Origin: Bidens hawaiensis
Taxonomy: Eukaryota > Streptophyta > Magnoliopsida > Asterales > Asteraceae
NCBI GenBank assembly: GCA_021521415.1
Contig: JAIQDT010000191.1
Coordinates: forward strand, 1,798,001 to 1,862,000
Direction: 5' to 3'
DNA length: 64,000 nucleotides
Under the pieces are notes generated by a model. It saw only the letters and a program-made list of their open reading frames with translations. It had not been told where the DNA came from and searched no databases. Both the position numbers and the translations under genes were made by a program. This document shows positions 1 to 7,652 of this stretch, one piece after another. Position 1 is the first letter of the stretch. Each line of letters starts with the position of its first letter.

Positions 1-1
1 A

Positions 2-1732
2 GAGCTTTGGGAAGCTCTTGAGAACAGATTTGAAGGGAATGTAGGAATCCGTGCTTCAAAGATAAAATTGCTCAAAACCCAGTTCTCAGTCTTCAAGTAT
101 TTGAAGAATGAATCTTTAGATGATATTATCACTCGATATTACCATCTGATGACTGAATTGAGCAACTATTCAATTTCCTACCGAGAAGAAGAAATAGTTG
201 AGAAGCTTCTAGATGCTCTCCCACCAAAATGGGAGATGTACACTGTGCTGATGAGGGAAGACAAAGACTTTCCCACATATGATCTAGAAACGGCAGTCAA
301 CAAGCTCAGAACCTTTGAGCTTAATATGGTCAGAAAAGAGACACCTATGGATCAGGTTCAAGATCCAGGTATGTATGGAGCTAAAGTCAACAATAGCTCA
401 GGATCGAAGACTGAATCTGCTGCCTACTACTCGAAGGAAGAGTCGGGCGCAAATTCATCACATGAGGGGCATGTTTCAGTCAACACAAATGGTGATGTTT
501 GCTATGTAGCAGGTGGATCGAGTGGTTCTCAACCCCAGGTAAGCAAGAGTAGTTGCTCTCCAAGTATTCCCAGCAACAACTACTCCAAGATGCCTATGAG
601 TGTCAAGTCTGCTGAAGAGCAGTTTGGTCTCTATGCTTCTTTTATTGCTTCCTATGAGAACTACATTCAGGGGAAGATTGTTGATCCAGCTATGTTGGAT
701 GAAGATTATGACCAGATTGATGCTGATGATCTGGAAGAAATGGATCTACAATGGCAGATGGCCATGATCGTGAGAAGAGTGAAGCGGTTTATGAGAAAGA
801 CCGGAAGGAAGTTTGTCGGTGGAAGGCCAGGGTTTGACAAGACGAAGGTAAGATGCTACAATTGTCAGCAAAACGGTCACTTTGCAAAGGAATGCAGGAA
901 TGAGCGTGTGGAACGAAGTCAGGGCAGGTCTACACAGCAAAGTGGGGGTTCTAAAGATTATAGTGCAATGATTTCCAGAGGAGATGGTGAATATAACTGG
1001 AACTTGCATTCTGAAGAAACTGTCGAACAGGCCAATTTGGCGAAGGTTGAAACTGAAGGAAATGAGAAGGTTACCGGAGAAGAAAAAGCTTTTATGGCAG
1101 ATGTTAAAGACCAGCTCTCCGAGGTATGTTCTAAACCTACTTGTTCTAAATGCGAAAACTTGTCTGAGCAATTAGCTACTATAACTGATCAGTATGTTAG
1201 TTTGGATGCTGAGTTTAAAACTTTAAAAGAAGATCATCACTATACTAAAACAAGAGAAAATAGTTGTAAAGTAAAGATAAAAGCTTGTGAAAAAGATATT
1301 AAAAGTCTAAAAGCAAAACTTGCTGAAAAAATTGAAGTGATTGATCTAAGCTATGAAGTTTTGGAAGAAAAAACCAAACTAATCGCTGATAGAGAAAAAC
1401 AGATTGCTGATCACCAGGTGAAAGTGGTGGAATTGAATAGAAAACTTGAGCAGTTCAGAAATTCCTCTGCTATTCTTGATCACCTTGTTAGTGATCAAGG
1501 TTCCTCTGCTAAGAGAGGAGGAATCGGTTATCATGAGGTTCCACCACCTTATAATCACAATTACACTTTTAACCCTAGTGTTCAGAAATCTGTTGACTTT
1601 GAGGTTGCTCAGACAGTACCAGTTAAAGTAACTTGTAAAGAATCAAATGTTAGTGGAGGCGAAACAAGTTCGCCTGTTTCAAGTGTTCAAATTTCTGATC
1701 CAAGTTCAGTCTCATCGGATTCGGATAAGTAA
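2..1732 (+). CDS. gag: E1 gag, main part (5'-truncated by window edge)
   Basis: Structural polyprotein of the E1 Copia element, expected to form the virus-like particle that packages element RNA. The reading frame is open from base 2, so the N-terminus lies outside the window. The first ~110 codons match the UBN2/gag-polypeptide-of-Copia pattern (short words LWEALE, LLDALPPKWEMY). A serine-rich linker follows, then a conserved acidic segment (DEDYDQIDADDLEEMD) and a CCHC zinc knuckle (CYNCQQNGHFAKEC, nt 854-895). Residues ~380-480 are lysine/glutamate-rich and predict a coiled coil. It ends at TAA 1730-1732, but the same frame continues beyond as recognisable gag, so this is either a premature stop or a readthrough site. 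Confidence 0.9.
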   Translation, partial: ELWEALENRFEGNVGIRASKIKLLKTQFSVFKYLKNESLDDIITRYYHLMTELSNYSISYREEEIVEKLLDALPPKWEMYTVLMREDKDFPTYDLETAVNKLRTFELNMVRKETPMDQVQDPGMYGAKVNNSSGSKTESAAYYSKEESGANSSHEGHVSVNTNGDVCYVAGGSSGSQPQVSKSSCSPSIPSNNYSKMPMSVKSAEEQFGLYASFIASYENYIQGKIVDPAMLDEDYDQIDADDLEEMDLQWQMAMIVRRVKRFMRKTGRKFVGGRPGFDKTKVRCYNCQQNGHFAKECRNERVERSQGRSTQQSGGSKDYSAMISRGDGEYNWNLHSEETVEQANLAKVETEGNEKVTGEEKAFMADVKDQLSEVCSKPTCSKCENLSEQLATITDQYVSLDAEFKTLKEDHHYTKTRENSCKVKIKACEKDIKSLKAKLAEKIEVIDLSYEVLEEKTKLIADREKQIADHQVKVVELNRKLEQFRNSSAILDHLVSDQGSSAKRGGIGYHEVPPPYNHNYTFNPSVQKSVDFEVAQTVPVKVTCKESNVSGGETSSPVSSVQISDPSSVSSDSDK

Positions 1733-2284
1733 TCCGAGTCTGGTAAGGCAAAAGAGGAGGTGGTATTACCCAATGGTGGAGAGAAAGATAAGACGAATAA
1801 AAAGAGTACTCCACTAAACCCGTACGTCCCACCATATGTGAGACTAACGGGCGGTAATAAAGCCTCGACATCTAAAACACCGGTTGATAAAAAAGTTGAG
1901 CATAGGTGTTGTTTTAGGTGTAATCAATTAGGACATCTTGTTGCAGATTGCCCTCTGAAGCAGCGATTCAGAGGTGTGAGGCCTACTAAAACTGAGAATA
2001 AGCCTAATAGTAATTATCATACTGCTAAAAATGAAAACCATTCAAAATTCAAAATTGTGACTAATTTAGGTTTTCATAGAAACAAATCTCAGTTTTACAC
2101 TACTAATAACCAAACCACAAGCTATAATTCTTTCAATTAACAAAGGTTTGGAAGGCCTCACAATCAATCTACAAGGAGGTATCCTAATAGGACTTACAGG
2201 AATTATCCAGATACTAACTTTGGAAAGCCAAAGTTTGGGATGTATAGATCCAAGACCAATTGGTCTTGGGTCCCTAGATTCTAA
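1733..2284 (+). pseudogene. gag: E1 gag 3' part with second zinc knuckle
   Basis: Same frame as the upstream gag, separated by TAA 1730-1732 and interrupted again by TAA 2138-2140. It carries a second CCHC knuckle (CFRCNQLGHLVADC, nt 1910-1951) and an Asn/Arg/Tyr-rich basic tail, and ends at TAA 2282-2284. Two knuckles fit RNA-binding gag tails of this lineage. The stop at 2138 lies between Asn and Gln codons and could be CAA changed to TAA. The gag frame overlaps the pol frame (open from 2278) by only 7 nt, with no obvious slippery heptamer. Confidence 0.75.
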
Positions 2285-2298
2285 TCTTTTGCTTTATC

Positions 2299-2928
2299 GT
2301 GCAGAAACAGTTGAACAGGGCTGCCAATAATCTTTGGGTTGTGGATAGCGGCTGTTCCCGGCACATGACGGGTAACAAAAACTTGTTACACGATTTGAAA
2401 CCTGTTCAAGGAGGGAGAGTGAGCTTTGCAGGTGAAAGTGGAGGAAAGATTACAGGAATGGGAACGGTGTCTAACGGGAAGATGACATTAGAAAAAGTAA
2501 ACTTTGTCGAAGAATTGAAGCACAATCTGCTGAGTGTGTCGCAGATTTGTGATAAGGAGTACACCGTACACTTCACAAAGAATGAAGCAATTGTGTTACA
2601 TCCTGGTTTTCAGATACCAGAGGAGTGGATTGTGATGAAGGCTCGACGTGAGAGGAATACGTACATTATGGATATGAGGTCGACTGAAATGGCCACGGAA
2701 GAATCATGCCTTATGATAAAAGCGAGCGAATCGGAGTCCGAATTGTGGCATAGGAGAATGGGGCACATTCATCTTCGGAAGATGAACCACATTGTCAAGA
2801 ATGGACTTGTGCTGGGCGTTCCCTTGAAAAGTTTCAATTTTGAAGACAAATGTCTACCGTGCAAGAAGGGAAAGCAGCACAAGAAATCCATCTCACCAAG
2901 AAAGTCAATTCAATTGCCAGTACCCTAG
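2299..2928 (+). CDS. pol: E1 pol: protease and GAG-pre-integrase region
   Basis: Begins just after a pyrimidine-rich tract ending in CAG. The aspartic protease active site [10 protein letters not shown] is at nt 2344-2373 (DSG is the Copia form of D-[ST]-G). The GAG_pre-integrs zinc-binding region follows ([10 protein letters not shown], then [11 protein letters not shown]), i.e. the HHCC finger of integrase. The frame ends at 2928 because of an apparent 1-nt loss near 2888; the next ~15 codons are out of frame and the integrase resumes in the overlapping frame. In an intact element it would be the N-terminal part of one polyprotein cleaved by its own protease. Confidence 0.88.
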   Translation: MQKQLNRAANNLWVVDSGCSRHMTGNKNLLHDLKPVQGGRVSFAGESGGKITGMGTVSNGKMTLEKVNFVEELKHNLLSVSQICDKEYTVHFTKNEAIVLHPGFQIPEEWIVMKARRERNTYIMDMRSTEMATEESCLMIKASESESELWHRRMGHIHLRKMNHIVKNGLVLGVPLKSFNFEDKCLPCKKGKQHKKSISPRKSIQLPVP

Positions 2929-5040
2929 AATTGCTTCACATGGATCTCTTCGGTCCCGTGAATGCAAAAAGTCTGGGAGGTACTTCTTATTGCTTGGTGA
3001 TCACTGACGATTACTCACGATATTCGTGGGTATATTTCCTGAAATCAAAAGATGAAACGGCTCAGATGGTGAAGAATTTGATTACCAAAGTTGAGAACGT
3101 TATGGATAAAAGGGTTAAGTTCATCAGGAGCGACAATGGAACGGAGTTCAAGAATTTTGAGATGGAGATCTTCTGCCTTCAGAAAGGGATCGAACACCAA
3201 TACAGCGCTCCGTATACACCGCAACAGAATGGAGTGGCTGAAAGGAAGAATAGAACATTAATTGAAAGAGCCAGAACTATGCTGGCTGATTCAAAGCTTC
3301 CTGTGGTGTTCTGGGCTGAAGCTGTTGCTACAGCCTGCTATATCCTCAATAGAGTCTTGACGGTTAAACGACTTAATAAAACGTGTTATGAGCTTATGCA
3401 TGGGAGGAAGCCCAACTTGAGTGGTCTTGAATCATTCGGGTCCCCTTGTTCGATTTTAAAGACAAATTCTAAATTTGGTGAAGTAGCCGATGAAGGAATC
3501 TTAGTCGGTTATGTTGTTGGGACACCCAACAGACGTGTCTTTAATACATCGACCAGCAAGGTTGAGGTGGTGTGTAACACCGATATCACAAGTTACCAAC
3601 CGCCAAAACCAAGCAACGGACCTGCTGAGTTTTTCGACTATGTTAAACTTTTTAAGTCTTTTAACATACCGTATTTGGATATTGCTGAAGAAGAAGAGAG
3701 AGTTGCTACGAAGATGATCCTTGATGAGGAAGAAAATCTATTGCAAAGACAGCTGATCGATAAATGTCAACCTTTCTCATCAAATGCTATCGATACCCCT
3801 GCTGCCTCAACTGAAGAAGAATTTTTCAATCCATTTCACTCTCAGCATGAAACAACCATTGACGAGCTCTCTTCTAACTTGGAAGACAATTTGCATGTCA
3901 GTTCTGTTCCGACCACGAGAATTCATAAAGATCACCCTTTGGAGAATGTGATTGGTGATGTGTCCTCCGGTGTACAAACAAGACGTAGCTTGAATGAGCA
4001 CACCTGTGTTTACACAAGCATTAAGGAGACAGGCATCATCAACGAATCCTTGTACACTTGCTTTATCAGCCAGATTGAACCGAAGAATTATCAAATGGCT
4101 CTCAAGGACAGCTCGTGGGTCGAAGCTATGCAAGAAGAGTTGGCTCAATTCAAGAAAATGGAAGTTTGGACTTTGGTTGAAAAACCAAAGAATGTGCATG
4201 CGATAGGCACAAAATGGGTTTTTAAGTGCAAGAGAGATGAGAAAGGGATTATTATAATAAACAAGGCGAGGCTAGTCGTTAAAGGTTTTAATCAACAAGA
4301 GGGGATTGATTATAATGAAGTGTTCGCTCCTGTGGCAAGATTGGAAGCCATTAGACTGTTTTTGGCATTTGCTGCTTATAAGAAGATGAAGGTTTTTCAG
4401 TTGGACGTGAAGAGTGCGTTCCTAAATGGGAAAGTTGATGAGGTAGTGTATGTTGAGCAACCTCCGGGTTTTCCTGACCCAGACTTTCCTGACCACGTGT
4501 ACAAGTTAAGCAAGGCGTTGTATGGACTACATCAGGCACCTCGTGCCTGGTACTCAACTTTATCAGATTACTTGCTTGAAAATGGGTTTGAAAGAGGAAA
4601 GATTGATAGCACACTGTTCTTCAAGAGAGAAGGAAACGACTTCCTGCTAGTGCAAGTCTACGTGGATGACATTATTTTTGCTGCATCAAAAGTCTCCATG
4701 TGTCAAGATTTTGAGGCCGTCATGAAAAAGAGGTTTGAAATGAGTGCTATGGGTGAACTAACTTTCTTTTTAGGTTTGCAGGTTGATCAGAAGAAGGATG
4801 GGATGTTCATTCATCAGACCAAGTATGTCCATGATGTGCTCAAACGCTTCAAGATGGAGGACAGCACTCCATTTGATACTCCAATCTGCGTCAACCATAA
4901 ATTGGGTGCTGATTCTGACAATGACGCAGATGTGGACCCAACTCAGTATCGGGCTATTATAGGTTCTTTAATGTACTTAACTGCTTCTAGGCCTGATATT
5001 ATGTTTGCAGTTTGTCTTTGTGCTCGTTTTCAGGCAAACC
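2889..5040 (+). CDS. pol: E1 pol: integrase core and reverse transcriptase
   Basis: The rve integrase core shows its three acidic positions in [20 protein letters not shown] and [12 protein letters not shown]. It joins cDNA ends to host DNA. A linker of ~250 residues follows, then RVT_2: start [35 protein letters not shown], and the catalytic YVDD box at nt 4659-4670. FLGLQV and [12 protein letters not shown] belong to the thumb/connection region. The frame is open from 2850 to the stop at 5057, but codons after ~5035 are out of register with the RNase H domain, consistent with a second 1-nt loss near AAACCAAAGG. All catalytic residues I can check are present, so the decay is slight. Confidence 0.9.
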
Positions 5041-5605
5041 AAAGGAACCTCACATGAAGGGTGTGAAGAGGATCTTGCGGTATCTCAAAGGCAAACCTAA
5101 GCTGGGGTTGTGGTACGCAAAAGGAGGAGACATGGAGTTGGTCGCTTACATAGATTCTGATTATGGAGGGTGCAATCAGAGTCGGAAGTCAACAACTGGA
5201 GGATGTCAGTTTCTTGGTGGCAGATTGGTGTCGTGGCAATGCAAGAAGCAGACTTCAGTCGCAATTTCAACCTGTGAAGCAGAATACATGGCAGCATCCA
5301 ACTGCTGCTCCCAGGTTCTTTGGATTCAACAACAGTTGCGCGACTATGCTCTGAATTTCTTACTTACTCCTATTTGCATTGATAACACAGCTGCTATCTC
5401 AGTAACTAACAATCCCGTGAAGCACGGTAAAACTAAACATATTGACATACGTCATCATTTTATACGGGATTGTGCTGAGAAGAAACTGATTGTGCTTGAA
5501 AAGGTGGATACGCTTGATAATTTCGCTGATTTATATACTAAAGCGTTTGACAAAACAAGATTTCAAAACCTTATTGAGCTGAATGGGATGATCAATCCCG
5601 AGTAA
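5036..5605 (+). CDS. pol: E1 pol: RNase H domain
   Basis: Copia-type RNase H, which removes RNA from the RNA:DNA hybrid. Seen in order: [18 protein letters not shown] (first catalytic Asp), [25 protein letters not shown] (catalytic Glu), IDNTAAI (Asp), [12 protein letters not shown] and [13 protein letters not shown] end (here FADLYTKAF). It finishes at TAA 5603-5605, the natural pol end. It is in a different frame from the RT because of the shift near 5035. It is followed 21 nt later by a run of 38 A. Confidence 0.9.
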   Translation, partial: KPKEPHMKGVKRILRYLKGKPKLGLWYAKGGDMELVAYIDSDYGGCNQSRKSTTGGCQFLGGRLVSWQCKKQTSVAISTCEAEYMAASNCCSQVLWIQQQLRDYALNFLLTPICIDNTAAISVTNNPVKHGKTKHIDIRHHFIRDCAEKKLIVLEKVDTLDNFADLYTKAFDKTRFQNLIELNGMINPE

Positions 5606-5622
5606 CCATGCTTTTTATGTTC

Positions 5623-5626
<4 letters not shown>

Positions 5627-5664
<38 letters not shown>
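5627..5664 (+). repeat. poly(A) run of 38 bases after E1 pol
   Basis: Uninterrupted A38, 21 nt after the pol stop codon. E2 has no such run at the equivalent place but has an A-rich stretch of imperfect repeats (37755-38035). No target duplication or LINE/SINE body is visible next to it. Confidence 0.95.
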
Positions 5665-5665
<1 letters not shown>

Positions 5666-6884
5666 GTCACTATCCCTTAGAATTATGTCGGTTGCCTCAG
5701 TTTGAAGGACATGTCTTAGGATATGTTTGGTCCTCATTTCTACTTGTAGAATATGCGGATAGCCATTAACCAGTTAGAAGGACACATACTACTATGTGGT
5801 CGGTCCAGCTGATCCATTGGATCTTCGGGATAGCCGTTTACCTGAAGACTTTGTTTTGGTCGGGGCGATTGATGTTAAAATTTTTTTATGGGAAATGAAA
5901 TTATTTTTCAAGTCTACTACTTCGTAAGAAGTTACTTTACTATGTTTAACAGAAAATTGATCCAACCTTGGAAAATGATAGATATATTGATTCTGTGTGC
6001 TTAACTAGTGAAGTTATTAGGCTTAAAAGGCTTTAGAACAGTCATTGTATGTCATGGTAACTTTTTATGGTGCGTAAAAGTAGATGTGATACAAACTAAA
6101 TCTACTCGATTTTACGTGGAAACTCCTTAAGAGTTTTGCATGTCTTCATATATATCTTTCCGAATGATAGGTAGAAAAGCGATTACCCAGTCATACACGA
6201 GCCCATAAATGTTCTGATTCCCGTAAAGATAGTGTGTGAAGAAACTGCAGTGATCCAGATTCGGGACTTGCAGTTGTTTACTACTCTGAAGTCCATGTAT
6301 ATGTTTATCGTAAAAAAAAAACAACTTATGAGTTATTGAAACATTCTAGAGCTGACAATGTCAAGACTTCTCAATCATGGAGTAAGAAAGAGAACGGGAA
6401 GCAGATGAAGAGTACTTACAAACTTAATCAGACAATATGGGTCGAAGTCAATTCGGGGTGACTTGGGAAAAGCCAAATACGCTTTGAGAATAGATAAGAG
6501 GCATCATAATCTCTGAGTTGTTGCCCACTTAAATTTTGAGGCATAATTGAACCTAACTCGTATCACAGAAATGATGAAAACCATTTTAAGTTATTTACCT
6601 GCCTACAACCTGTTTCTTTATGTCATAATACAGCTAAACACGGATCTATGTGACAGTCACGTAATTAGTATGATTCCTGTTCGGATCTTTTCTAAAACGT
6701 AGTAGTCCCTTGTAAAGACTGAAATTTGATCCCTTAAACTTTAATTGTTAAAAGTTTTCTTTTTATGTAGTTGTATGCTTTTATATCTGGTTACTTGGAC
6801 TTGATCGTGTCATTTAATTCTCAAAGGGAAGTTTTAAAAGTTAATTGAAAAATGTTCAAATTATAAGGTTTGATTTTGTAAATA
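5665..6884 (+). other. E1 pol-ORF3 spacer, first part, with repeated ~110-bp units
   Basis: No coding potential. Bases ~5680-5870 hold two related units built from a 'TTTGGTCCT'-like word, the small hairpin TCTACTTGTAGA, and GGATAGCC followed by ATTAACC or GTTTACC. E2 has the same two-unit arrangement at 38060-38310. Around 6448-6560 is a stretch resembling E2 38984-39090 (words GGGGTGA, TTGG, AATTGAACC, TATCACA). These look like conserved cis-elements of the lineage; their function is unknown. Confidence 0.7.
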
Positions 6885-7640
6885 TAGGCGAAGTTGTTAA
6901 ACAGGCGAACTTGTGAATAACTTCGCCTAGGCGAAGTTAACCGTAACTTCGCCTGTATAACAGCGCCCCTATATAAGGATTTTCAAAGGTCAAACTGTTC
7001 ATATTTTTCAAAATCAGCGAACTTGTCTCCTAAAACCCTAAGCGAACTTCTCGATAACTTTCGCGAAGTTATCTGTCGATTCATCTTTGTTATCTTTCTT
7101 CGATTTCAATCAGTATTCAAGGTGTGTTTGGGTTCTTATATCTGATAATCGATGTTCATGTTGTTAATCCTAGGTTGTTTCGACAACCGGTTAATGACCT
7201 CGGACGATCGATCCTTAAACCCGATTTCAAAACTTGTCTTCACGTGGTCATGTACAACCTGGTCATCTAGTTATCCTTAAAATCTTGTGTTTAAGAGTCC
7301 TAAATCTTCACATTAACCAGAAACATCAAGTTTTCGGAAGTTTGAAACGACCTTACTGTCGCCGATTCAGATTCAGGCGAACTTAGGGTTTGGGCAAAGT
7401 TATTCGTAACTTCGCCTGAGGCTTAACTTCGCCTGAGGCGATGTTGTGGTGAGGCGAAGTTATCATTAACTTCGCCTGGACCTTTTTAACTTATCAGTTA
7501 TTAGACGAACTTAAAACTGAAGCGAAGTTGTTCCCAACTTCGCCCCACCTTTAACTTCGCCTATACAGATTTTTTCACAACTTCGCTCATGGTAACAAGC
7601 GAACTTGTGTTATGCCTTAACGTTTATCTAACTTGGTTCG
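6885..7640 (+). repeat. E1 array of GCGAAGTT / AACTTCGC words before ORF3
   Basis: About 18 copies of GCGAA(C/G)TT or its complement occur here, in both orientations, often paired. Bases 6919-6938 form a perfect 20-bp palindrome, AACTTCGCCTAGGCGAAGTT. The same word recurs only in the E1 LTR (10760-10850). The stretch ends at a pyrimidine-rich tract and CAG at 7648-7650, directly before the ORF3 start codon, which looks like a 3' splice site. Confidence 0.9.
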
Positions 7641-7652
7641 TTTGTTGCAGAT

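Noticed and set aside
746..1171. Antisense ORF within E1 gag
   Set aside because: Shadow of the gag frame; no domain or start context. Antisense ORFs in 8184-9178 and 9983-10439 are rejected for the same reason.
5627..5664. poly(A) as the end of a LINE or processed pseudogene
   Set aside because: No target duplication or retroposon body; sequence on both sides belongs to the E1 spacer.
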